Source of the DNA: Mesorhizobium atlanticum
GTDB taxonomy: Bacteria; Pseudomonadota; Alphaproteobacteria; Rhizobiales; Rhizobiaceae
Direction: 5' to 3'
NCBI RefSeq assembly: GCF_003289965.1
Contig: NZ_QMBQ01000001.1
Location: forward strand, 124,001 to 188,000
DNA: 64,000 nucleotides
This document shows positions 16,762 to 24,447 of the stretch, in pieces; position 1 is the first letter of the stretch, and each line of letters opens with the position of its first letter. The notes under the pieces were generated by a model. That model was not told where the DNA came from. It did no database searches and was given only the letters and a program-made list of their open reading frames with translations. A program made the translations under genes and the position numbers.

Positions 16762-17577
16762 CTACTCGCATTGGCGGCGCGGGCCGCCGTCGAAGGGCTG
16801 ATAGCTGTTGTCGCGCGGATCGTAGGAGCGGTAGCGGCTGAAGCAGTAATCGACATGGTCGCCCGAGACCTGCCGGCCGGAGGCCTGGGCGGCCTCGGCC
16901 TGTGGCGAGATCTCTTCCGGCGGGCCGCCATAGGTGGTGGCGTAGCCGTCGCCGGTCGGGGCGTAGCCCTCCATCTCGGCCTGGTCGTCGTTCGTCTGGT
17001 CGTCGTTGATCCGGTTGCCGGTCGAGGCGGTGCGGTCGCCGCCGGGGTCGTAATAGGGCGAGATGCATGGGCGCAGCTCGCCACTGTAGGAACGGTAGCT
17101 GTTTTCGTCCGGGCGGTAGCTGCGATAGCGCGTCGCGCACCATTGCAGATGGGCGACGGGCAATTGCCGCTCGGCCTGCGGGTCGGCCGGCGCTGGCTGC
17201 TGGGCCGCGTTGACGCCCGGCGCGGGCTGAGTGGGAGCGGACATGCCGGGCAATGGCTGCAGCCGCGGCTGTGCTGGCGCCGCCGGCGCCGCGAGCGCCG
17301 TGGCCTGCGTGGCGCCACCCGCCTTGACGGGTTCGCCCGGGGCCGGCTCGCCGCCCGCCTTGGCGGGCTCGGCCTGCTGGGCGGGAATGCGCTCGAGGTT
17401 CTGCTTTTGCTGATCAACCGGCTGCGCGTCCTTCGTCCACAGCTCGGAAACGCCGATCGCGGGCGTTGCCTGGCGCACCGGCTTGGCGGCCAACATCCAG
17501 GTGGCGAAGGCAAGTCCGCTGGCGAACACGGCCAAGGTCAGCACGAACCCACCGGCAATTCCCAACAAAGCCTTCAC
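16762..17577 (-). CDS. membrane-anchored protein with two BA14K-like repeats (271 aa)
   Basis: The GTG start at 17577 has an ideal AAGGAG six bases upstream and is preferred to the longer frame. A transmembrane or signal helix (about 5-30, LLGIAGGFVLTLAVFASGLAFA) is followed by a Pro/Ala/Gln-rich region. Two BA14K-type motifs follow: HLQWCATRYRSYRPDENSYR (about 140) and HVDYCFSRYRSYDPRDNSYQ with RRQC at the very end. BA14K proteins are small secreted or envelope proteins of Brucella and rhizobia with proposed lectin-like or immunoreactive roles. Having two copies joined by an acidic linker is unusual. Confidence 0.82.
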   Translation of the reverse strand: MKALLGIAGGFVLTLAVFASGLAFATWMLAAKPVRQATPAIGVSELWTKDAQPVDQQKQNLERIPAQQAEPAKAGGEPAPGEPVKAGGATQATALAAPAAPAQPRLQPLPGMSAPTQPAPGVNAAQQPAPADPQAERQLPVAHLQWCATRYRSYRPDENSYRSYSGELRPCISPYYDPGGDRTASTGNRINDDQTNDDQAEMEGYAPTGDGYATTYGGPPEEISPQAEAAQASGRQVSGDHVDYCFSRYRSYDPRDNSYQPFDGGPRRQCE

Positions 17578-17703
17578 GCGGCGCTCCTTCAGTCCCCGCT
17601 CATAGAATGCGGGGCGCGGGATGGAGTTCCTTCTGCTGCGCAATGGGGGCCAAAGTCGGGCGGGCAAGCGCCGCCGCCGAAAGCCGGCAAGACGGATGCG
17701 GCA

Positions 17704-18813
17704 TCAGGCCCGGCCGACCACTTCCCTGTATTCCCGCACCTTGCCGTCCTGGCCCCTGATCAGCCAGGTGTCGCCGTCGCGGCCCTCGATGTGGCTCGCC
17801 GCCAGCGGCACCTTGCCGCCGCCGTCCGGCAGGTCGATGACATAGGTCGGGTTGCAGATGCCGGAGAGGCGCCGGCGCAGTTCCGCCACCAGCGCCTGGC
17901 CCTCGGCGATCGTTGTGCGGCGGTGCGCCATGGCGCGCGCGAGGTCGCCGTGGTGCAGGTAATAGGGTTTTACGCCGAGACGGTACATCAACTCGCGGCA
18001 GAGTTCCTCCAGCACCTCCACCTTGTCGTTCACGCCTTTCAGGAGAACGCTCTGGTTGAGCAGCACGAAGCCCGCCTGCCGCATCGCGCGGCAAGCCGCC
18101 TCGGCCTCCTCGGTGAGCTCGCGTGGGTGGTTGAAATGAGTGACCACCGTCACCATCAGCCGGCCCTGCAGCGCCTCGACCAGGCCGGGCGTGATGCGCG
18201 ACGGCAGCGCCACCGGCACGCGGGTGTGGATGCGCAAAAGCCTGAGATGCGGGATCGCTTCCAGGCGGGCGCGGATCTCGGCCAGCGCCTTGTCGGGCAG
18301 CGACAGCGGATCGCCGCCGGTCAGGATCACCTCGCGGATTTCCGGGTGTCCGGCGATATAGGCCAGCGCCGGCTCCACCGCCTCGCGCGTGTAGCCGCGG
18401 CCGATCGAGGTCAGAGACTCCTTGCGGAAACAGAAACGGCAATAGACGGCGCATTGATAGGTCGGGAACAGAAGCACGCGGTCGGCATGGCGGTGCGTCA
18501 GCCTGGGAACGGGACTGAAGGCGTGGTCGCCGATCGGGTCGTCGAGCTCGCCCTCGGCCGCGACCAACTCGTCCGGCGACGGGATCACCTGGGCGCGGAT
18601 CGGATCGTCCGAGTCGTTCCAGTCGATCAGGTCGAGATAGGGTTTTGGCACGCGTACCTTGTGGGCGGCAGCGGCCTCCTGCGCGGCGGCGCGCTCGGCC
18701 GGCGAGAGCGGCAGGGATGCCAGATCGCGAACGTGACGCACGCCGGCGCGGACGTCGTCCTGCCAGGCGGCATCGGGGGCGGCAGCTTGCTTGAGGTTGG
18801 CGTCTGAGGTCAT
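17704..18813 (-). CDS. KamA-family radical SAM protein (EpmB / lysine 2,3-aminomutase-like)
   Basis: A 369-residue radical SAM enzyme with the cluster motif CAVYCRFCF (Cys 121, 125, 128), then RKE, ILTGGDPLSLPD and LRIHTRVP, and the PLP-site region NQSVLLKGVND. KamA-family enzymes move the alpha amino group of lysine to the beta position; the EpmB branch does this for lysine attached to elongation factor P. The size is nearer EpmB than clostridial aminomutase, but no efp or epmA gene is adjacent, so the role is uncertain. The ATG at 18813 is preferred over the longer frame to 18909. Confidence 0.85.
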   Translation of the reverse strand: MTSDANLKQAAAPDAAWQDDVRAGVRHVRDLASLPLSPAERAAAQEAAAAHKVRVPKPYLDLIDWNDSDDPIRAQVIPSPDELVAAEGELDDPIGDHAFSPVPRLTHRHADRVLLFPTYQCAVYCRFCFRKESLTSIGRGYTREAVEPALAYIAGHPEIREVILTGGDPLSLPDKALAEIRARLEAIPHLRLLRIHTRVPVALPSRITPGLVEALQGRLMVTVVTHFNHPRELTEEAEAACRAMRQAGFVLLNQSVLLKGVNDKVEVLEELCRELMYRLGVKPYYLHHGDLARAMAHRRTTIAEGQALVAELRRRLSGICNPTYVIDLPDGGGKVPLAASHIEGRDGDTWLIRGQDGKVREYREVVGRA

Positions 18814-18988
18814 CAGGGTTCTCGGGGGCGGTTTTCCGCGGGATATCGGCCGAACAGGCGTCACGGTCAATCGCCGCGGTTGCCGCAGACAGCCTACGCA
18901 GCGATTCAATGCTTCCCCACCGCTTCGGATAGTTGTTTCAGTGGAATGGTATTAACCTGCATCATCCGTGGCTTCGGGGGCGATACCA

Positions 18989-19924
18989 ATGGATTTCAGC
19001 GCAGGGCATGGCTACCTCCTCATCGGCGGGCTCATCCTTGTCGGCGCCGGCTTGCTGATCATTTCGCTGATCGTCAACCTGCGCGTGGCGCACAGCGTGC
19101 GCGACGACGTGCGCCACCGCGAAAAATTGCTGGAATACTACCGCAACATCTTCTCGCAGCTCGGCGTGATCCTGATCGGCATCGGTGTGTCGCTGTTCAT
19201 TTTCTTCTTCCAGCAGAACTATCAGGACCAGCGCAGGCGCGAGACCGAGCTGCAGCAGGTGCTCGCCAAGCTCGCCGCGCGCATTGCCCGTGGCGCGCCG
19301 GTCGTCGAAACGCTCGGCGAATTCGACGAAGTTCTGGATGCGGGCGGGGCCTATGTCGGCCCCGAACACGGCGGAAACAACGCCGCGATCAGCGCTGAGG
19401 GAGCCGAGCTCGGCAAGCAGGTCGAAAAGATCCTGCTGGTCGAACGTGACGTTGATGTTCGAGATTTTGACATTCTGAACCTGTCGCGCGATCTCGAAGC
19501 CACCTTTGTCGTCAACGAGCTCGATCCGACACTCTGGTTCGACATCGTGCGCGACGAGAACGACATCAAATATGCCACGACGCAGCTCGGCCTCGACTAC
19601 AAGGACCTGCATGAAGCGATCGGAGACGAGCCGGTCGAAGCGGCGGTCGCCAAGCCTGACAAGGGACAGAAGATCAAGCGTGAGGTGCTCGACATCCTCT
19701 ATGACGCCGATCTCCTGCGCCAGCGCAGCAGGCGGTTTCTCGGTCGCGCGTGCTGGCTCTTCAGCAAGGGGCGAGGCTTCGTCGCTCTGCCGGCGACCGA
19801 GGCGATCGAGGCCGACGCCAAGTCGCAGCAGGAATGGATCGACCGCTCGAAACCGGTGCTGACGCAGTCGAAGTCGGGCAGCAGCGACTGCTTCAAGCTG
19901 CTGCGCTACGGCCAGGCATCTTGA
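18989..19924 (+). CDS. hypothetical membrane protein (311 aa)
   Basis: Two N-terminal transmembrane helices are visible: about 7-30 (GYLLIGGLILVGAGLLIISLIV) and about 58-80 (LGVILIGIGVSLFIFFF). They are joined by a basic loop with VAHSVRDDVRHREKLLEYYRN. The remaining 230 residues form a charged soluble domain beginning with a probable coiled coil (QDQRRRETELQQVLAKLAARIA). No known family is recognised. The GGGG run before ATG 18989 suggests this start, though 18968 is possible. The gene stands alone. Confidence 0.7.
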   Translation: MDFSAGHGYLLIGGLILVGAGLLIISLIVNLRVAHSVRDDVRHREKLLEYYRNIFSQLGVILIGIGVSLFIFFFQQNYQDQRRRETELQQVLAKLAARIARGAPVVETLGEFDEVLDAGGAYVGPEHGGNNAAISAEGAELGKQVEKILLVERDVDVRDFDILNLSRDLEATFVVNELDPTLWFDIVRDENDIKYATTQLGLDYKDLHEAIGDEPVEAAVAKPDKGQKIKREVLDILYDADLLRQRSRRFLGRACWLFSKGRGFVALPATEAIEADAKSQQEWIDRSKPVLTQSKSGSSDCFKLLRYGQAS

Positions 19925-19967
19925 CCCCTGCGCGTTTGCCGGGCGACACGCCTTTGGGCGGGCGGTC

Positions 19968-20075
19968 TAAAGCGCGTCGCGATCCTTCGGATTCGCTCCC
20001 CTGCGCTTTAGGTCTTTGATTTTACGCATGTCTTTATCCCGAAACCGGTTCCCACTTTCGGGAGACATGCTTTAG
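19968..20075. repeat. RIME-like palindromic repeat, copy 3
   Basis: Same two-module unit as at 455-559: TAAAGCGCGTCGCGATC, GCGCTTTAGG, then GCATGTC, CCGAAACCGG, TTTCGGGAGACATGC and TTTAG. Its right edge supplies the stop codon of the minus-strand hydrolase that ends at 20072. Confidence 0.8.
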
Positions 20076-21625
20076 TCACCCACGCGCCGCAGCGTGCCCA
20101 AGTGATTGTCGTCGAGGAACTCGATGGTCACCGACGACGCCTTGCCATCCGGACCGACGACGAAGCTGACGCCCGTCGGCCTCTCCGGCGTCTCGGCGTC
20201 AGGATTGGTCAGGAACAGGTCGCCGTCAAAGTGCCTCAGCGGATAGGACCTGGCCCCACCCGGCCCGAGCTTGAGAACAACGCCCCCGCCCTCGCCCGAT
20301 ACGGTCGCCTCGCCGATGAAGTCGTTGGCGTAGCGGCCGGCGTAGGTGCTGGCGGGCGCCGCCGGCCTCGCCGGCGACTTCGGCGCGGCATATCTGGCCT
20401 TGGCCGCCTCGACCATGGGACCGAACATGCCGGCATAGATCGCGTCCCATGCCTTGACCCAATCCTCTTCGACCGAACCGTCGAAAACCAGATCGGCAAA
20501 GCTGTCGGACAGGCCTTCCGGCACGCCGGTCGGAAAGGCATTGGCAAGGATGACGATGCCGAGCTTGTCCTTTGGGAAGATCGTCACCAAGGTGCGCGCG
20601 CCGACGCTGAAGGCGCCGGCATGGCCCCAGCTCAGGCCGTGCCGGCCGAACTCGACATTCCAGCCGAGGCCGTAGAAGGAATCGCCGCCGGACACCGGAT
20701 TCTTGCCGCGCGTCATCAAGGGCACGTGCGTCGGGTCCAGCGCATCGGCGGCGATCAGGGTCTTGCCGGCATAGGTGCCGTCGCCCAGCAGCAGGCGCAC
20801 CCATTGCGCGAGATCGCGCGCGGTGGAGCTGACGCCGCCGGCCGGAGCCTGCGCATCCGGATCGCGCTGGATCGTCGCGGCCCAGGCGTCGCCGACCCTG
20901 ATGTGGAGCGCGGCGCGGTTCGCGCGCTTGAGGAAATCGGCATGGCGCGAGCTTGTCGAGGCCATGCCAAGCGGACGGTAGAGCTTCTCCTCGGCGATCT
21001 GTTCCCAGGACTTCCCGGTCTGCATCGCGGCGGCGACGGCGCCCTCGGTCAGGCCGAAATTGCTGTAGGAATAGCCGGCGCGAAAGCTCGACGATGGCGG
21101 CACGAAGCGCAGGCGATGCAGGATCGTGGCGCGGTCGTAGCCGATGTCCTCCAGGTCGTCGCCGGCGGTGCCCGGAAGGCCACTGCGATGCGAGAACAGG
21201 TCACGTATCGTGAGCTGGCTCGTCGGATAGGGGTCGGCCAGCCGGAAGGCAGGGTCGAGGTCGGCGATCCTCGAATCCCAGGACACCACATGGTCGCTGA
21301 CCAGGGCCGCGACGACGGTGGCGGAGACCGGCTTGGACAGCGAGGCGATCTGGAACACCGTATCGGCATCGACAGGCTCCGGCTTGCCGGCCTCGCGATG
21401 TCCGAAACCCTTGAGGAAGATCACCTGGTCGTCATGCACGACGGCAATGGCGAGGCCGGGCACCGCACCGGCCTCGACAGCGCCTTGCGCCAGCGCCTCG
21501 AGCTTCGATAGGGCTGTGGTCATCCGCTCCGGCGAGATCGGGTCCGCCCACACAGCAGGCGGCCAAAGGGCCATCAGGACGAATGCCCAGATCCTCAGAT
21601 GACAGAGATTCCGATCAAGCCGCAT
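20072..21625 (-). CDS. exported class C beta-lactamase-like serine hydrolase (517 aa)
   Basis: The ATG at 21625 has GGAGAGGGGGG upstream. A signal peptide (about 8-27, ending AVWA) precedes a beta-lactamase/transpeptidase-like domain with catalytic S-x-x-K in ASLSKP (Ser95, Lys98), YSN (Tyr187) and a WGHAGAFSVG motif in the KTG position. A C-terminal 110-residue beta-rich extension (from about STYAGRYAN) resembles the lipocalin-like tail seen in periplasmic esterases and peptidases of this group. Substrate could be a D-amino acid peptide or an ester; true lactamase activity is not implied. The stop lies in a RIME-like repeat. Confidence 0.88.
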   Translation of the reverse strand: MRLDRNLCHLRIWAFVLMALWPPAVWADPISPERMTTALSKLEALAQGAVEAGAVPGLAIAVVHDDQVIFLKGFGHREAGKPEPVDADTVFQIASLSKPVSATVVAALVSDHVVSWDSRIADLDPAFRLADPYPTSQLTIRDLFSHRSGLPGTAGDDLEDIGYDRATILHRLRFVPPSSSFRAGYSYSNFGLTEGAVAAAMQTGKSWEQIAEEKLYRPLGMASTSSRHADFLKRANRAALHIRVGDAWAATIQRDPDAQAPAGGVSSTARDLAQWVRLLLGDGTYAGKTLIAADALDPTHVPLMTRGKNPVSGGDSFYGLGWNVEFGRHGLSWGHAGAFSVGARTLVTIFPKDKLGIVILANAFPTGVPEGLSDSFADLVFDGSVEEDWVKAWDAIYAGMFGPMVEAAKARYAAPKSPARPAAPASTYAGRYANDFIGEATVSGEGGGVVLKLGPGGARSYPLRHFDGDLFLTNPDAETPERPTGVSFVVGPDGKASSVTIEFLDDNHLGTLRRVGD

Positions 21626-21692
21626 GCTTGCGCCCCCCTCTCCGCATTCATCTCGCGATGTTACAGGCCGGCGCCAGCGGGGCCAATCCCCG

Positions 21693-22097
21693 TCACCCGT
21701 CGAACTTCGCAATTGCCTCCGCCGTCACCGGCGTGAAGAAATTCACCAGATTGCCGTCGGGATCGCGAAACAGCAGCGAACGATTGCCCCAGGGCATGGT
21801 CGTCGGCGCCTGCACCAGCGCGCTGTCGAGGATCTCGCCCAACCGCCGGTACTCGTCATCCACGTCGGCGACACGGAACTCGATGATGGCGGTGCGATTT
21901 GCCGCCGGGCTTGCCACGTGGTCGCCACCGAAGAGCTGAAGCGTGCGCGTGCTGCCGATCGCCAGGGTGCCGGCTTCCGTGACGAGCTCGGCGAAATCCT
22001 CGGTGTAGAGCGTGAGCTTGATGCCCGTCGCCGTCTCGTAGAAGGCGACGAGCCGCTTGACGTCGGCGGTGATGATGCGGGTCGAAACGAAATTCAT
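21693..22097 (-). CDS. VOC (glyoxalase/bleomycin-resistance fold) protein (134 aa)
   Basis: The ATG at 22097 follows GGAGA; the longer frame upstream is not used. A single VOC domain: MNFVSTRIITADVKRLVAFYETATG, then a paired module with EFRVADVDDEYRRL and LLFRDPDGNLVNFFTP. VOC proteins bind a metal and act as lyases, dioxygenases or drug-binding proteins, usually as dimers. It is divergent from a YafY-type regulator that likely controls it. No substrate can be named. Confidence 0.85.
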   Translation of the reverse strand: MNFVSTRIITADVKRLVAFYETATGIKLTLYTEDFAELVTEAGTLAIGSTRTLQLFGGDHVASPAANRTAIIEFRVADVDDEYRRLGEILDSALVQAPTTMPWGNRSLLFRDPDGNLVNFFTPVTAEAIAKFDG

Positions 22098-22218
22098 CCA
22101 AGTCTTCTCCGTTGGCAGGCCGACGAAGGAGTTTTCGCGGCTGGACGCCCGTTCAGGCACCCTGCCCCGGCTTGTGGACCAGGCGTGCTGCCAGCATAGT
22201 GGCAACAGGAGACATGCC

Positions 22219-22923
22219 TTGCGCCGCGCCGACCGACTGTTCCAGATCATCCAGATCCTGCGGCGCTCGAGCCGGCCGATCACCGCCGGCCGGATCGCCG
22301 AGGAGCTCGAAACCTCGCGCCGCTCGGTCTATCGCGACATCGCCGACCTGATCGGACAGCGCGTGCCGATCCGGGGCGAGGCCGGCCTCGGCTATGTGCT
22401 CGACCGCGATTACGACATGCCGCCGCTGATGCTGACGCCGGACGAGTTGGAGGCGGCGGTGCTCGGCGCGCAATGGGTGGCCGACAAGGGCGACCCGGTG
22501 CTGGCGGGCGCGGCGCGCGACCTGATCGCCAAGATCGCCACCGTCGTGCCCGAGCGGCTGCGCCCCTTCGTCAGCAATCCGACCGTCGGCGCGCCGCTCG
22601 GCCGCGCGAGCCTGCCGGACGGGCTGGATATCGCGAAGGCGCGGGCTTCGATCCGCAAGGGCCACAAGATCCGGATCCGCTACCGCAACGAACAGGGCGA
22701 CGAGAGCGAGCGCGTCATATGGCCGACGATGATCGGCTACGCCGAAACGGTGCGGCTCATCGCCGCCTGGTGCGAGCTGCGCCAGGATTTCCGCCATTTC
22801 CGCACCGACCGTATATCGGCCGCGACCTTTCTCGACGAGCGCATCGGCTGCCGGCCGGGAGAGCTGCGCAACCGCTGGAAACGGCATATGGCGGCGCAGG
22901 GAATTCAACTGCCACAAGGCTAG
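22219..22923 (+). CDS. YafY-family transcriptional regulator (HTH_11 + WYL)
   Basis: The likely start is TTG at 22219, with AGGAG about eight bases upstream, giving LRRADRLFQIIQILRRSSRP as N-terminus and 234 residues, the normal length for this family. The winged helix (about 1-60) contains ITAGRIAEELETSRRSVYRDIADL; the C-terminal WYL domain contains RIRYRNEQGDE and IAAWCELRQDFRHFRTDRI. WYL domains sense ligands and YafY proteins are often local repressors. It diverges from one VOC gene (start 22097) and converges with a second, overlapping its stop by four bases. Confidence 0.85.
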   Translation: MRRADRLFQIIQILRRSSRPITAGRIAEELETSRRSVYRDIADLIGQRVPIRGEAGLGYVLDRDYDMPPLMLTPDELEAAVLGAQWVADKGDPVLAGAARDLIAKIATVVPERLRPFVSNPTVGAPLGRASLPDGLDIAKARASIRKGHKIRIRYRNEQGDESERVIWPTMIGYAETVRLIAAWCELRQDFRHFRTDRISAATFLDERIGCRPGELRNRWKRHMAAQGIQLPQG

Positions 22924-23309
22924 ATATCGGCGTAGATCTCCAGCACATTGCCGTCGGGATCGCGAAAGAACAGCGTGCGGTGCCCCCAGGGCTGGTCGGT
23001 CGGTTCGCTTTCGATCGCCACGCCCTTACCGCGCAACGTGTCGGCGCATTGGTCGACCTGGCCCGGCGTCACACGGAAGGCGAGTTGCACGGAGAGAGCG
23101 CGCGCCGGCGTCGGCGCGTCATTGAACATCACGCCGCGCTCAGTAAGCGCCAGGAGGCACGAGCCGACCTGGTAAGCGGTCCAGCCCTCGCCCAGGCTGG
23201 AATGAACCGGGAAGCCCATCACGTCCTCGTAGAAGCGGCGCATCTTCTTCATGTCGCGGGCGAAGAGGACGGTGTAATCGATATTCCTGATATTTTTCAG
23301 CGCGTTCAT
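22920..23309 (-). CDS. VOC-family protein (129 aa)
   Basis: The ATG at 23309 has AGGAG eight bases upstream. One glyoxalase-like domain: VLFARDMKKMRRFYEDVMGFPV, then LAFRVTPGQVDQCADTL and TLFFRDPDGNVLEIYADI, with the terminal Glu of the metal site. It is distinct from the VOC protein at 21693. Its stop overlaps the convergent WYL regulator and its start faces an XRE-type regulator, suggesting control by the latter. Substrate unknown. Confidence 0.87.
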   Translation of the reverse strand: MNALKNIRNIDYTVLFARDMKKMRRFYEDVMGFPVHSSLGEGWTAYQVGSCLLALTERGVMFNDAPTPARALSVQLAFRVTPGQVDQCADTLRGKGVAIESEPTDQPWGHRTLFFRDPDGNVLEIYADI

Positions 23310-23413
23310 GACGGACTCCTTTGCCTGGCGCCGCGTCTCGGCCCGGCGCGGTTGTGTGATGCGCCACCTCATCTATACTGGTAGCAAGGTGGTACAAGAT
23401 GAGCGGCGCTGCT

Positions 23414-23428
23414 GGTAGCGGCGCTACC
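23414..23428. promoter_or_regulatory. inverted repeat GGTAGC-GGC-GCTACC
   Basis: A perfect six-base inverted repeat lies between the divergent VOC gene and XRE regulator, with a related GGTAGCAAGGTGGTAC upstream at about 23380-23395. Position and symmetry suggest an operator for the adjacent regulator. Confidence 0.4.
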
Positions 23429-23445
23429 CCTTTCAAGGCACGACC

Positions 23446-24252
23446 ATGCTGGAACGGACCGCCGAAATGGACAGGCGCAAGGAACTTGGCCGCTTCCTGC
23501 GCGCCATGCGCGAGCGCGTCGAGCCGTCGCGGCATGGCATCCGCACCGGCACGCGACGCCGCGCAAGCGGGCTGCTGCGCGAGGAAGTCGCGCTGCTCGC
23601 CGGGATCAGCGCCACCTGGTACACATGGCTGGAACAGGGCCGCGAGGCCAACCCTTCCGCGCCGGTGCTCAATGCGCTGGCCGACGTGCTGGACCTCTTG
23701 CCCGTGGAGCGTCAGCACCTGTTCAAGCTCGCAAAGCCGGAATGGCTGCCCGAGGCGATGGCGCCCGAGGGCCCCTCGCCCGATCCGCGCATTGCCGCAT
23801 TGCTCGCCACGCTCTCGCCCAATCCGGCCTATGCGCTCAACCGCGCCTGGGACTTCATTGCCTGGAACGACGAGGCGGCGGACTTGTTCGGCGGCTTCGA
23901 TCCCGAGGAGCCGACGAAGAGCAACCTGCTCAAGCGGCTCTTCCTCGACCCGGCCTGGCGTGCGCTGTTTGCCGACTGGGAGGTTGTGGCTCGCTCGGCT
24001 ATCGGCCAGTTCCGCGCCGCGACCGTCGGCTACGCGTCGGCGGCCGACATCTCCGCCGTGCTCGACCCGCTCAAGGCGCTAAGCCCGGACTTCGCGCGCC
24101 AATGGGCCGAGATGCGGGTGGAGGAAGCCTCGATCTGGTCGAAGGGACTGGTCGGGCCAGGCGGCAAGGTCGCGACCTATGACTACTTCATGCTGGCGCC
24201 CGCGGGCGTGGGCAAGGACATAACGTTGAGCCTTTATCGGAAGCGCGGTTAG
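23446..24252 (+). CDS. XRE-type regulator with MmyB-like ligand domain
   Basis: A 268-residue regulator. The N-terminal helix-turn-helix contains RRRASGLLREEVALLAGISATWYTWLEQGRE (about 36-66, quoted in parts from this stretch), typical of the MmyB group. A C-terminal PAS-like ligand-binding domain follows, with NRAWDFIAWNDEAADLF and the conserved NLLKRLFLDP. Regulators of this group commonly control a neighbouring oxidoreductase or detoxification gene, here the divergent VOC gene. The start at 23467 is an alternative. Confidence 0.87.
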   Translation: MLERTAEMDRRKELGRFLRAMRERVEPSRHGIRTGTRRRASGLLREEVALLAGISATWYTWLEQGREANPSAPVLNALADVLDLLPVERQHLFKLAKPEWLPEAMAPEGPSPDPRIAALLATLSPNPAYALNRAWDFIAWNDEAADLFGGFDPEEPTKSNLLKRLFLDPAWRALFADWEVVARSAIGQFRAATVGYASAADISAVLDPLKALSPDFARQWAEMRVEEASIWSKGLVGPGGKVATYDYFMLAPAGVGKDITLSLYRKRG

Positions 24253-24447
24253 GCGGTTCAGGTCCTGATTCCGGTATCGGGTCCAGCCTGTTGATCGGAA
24301 ACGTTTAACGCCGCGAAAGCCAGCCGTCTTTCGTGGAGCTTGCTTGCCTGCCGCGACTTTCGCCGCAATCGACCAGCGACATCTTTTCGGGCAATCTCCC
24401 TCGGCGGCGATCATGGGAAGATGACCGCCGCCAAAGGGAGGATTGCC

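Noticed and set aside
15081..17513. 810-codon minus-strand open frame
   Set aside because: It runs antisense through the FAD oxidase and out of frame through the BA14K gene; composition is Arg/Pro/His-rich as expected for a shadow.
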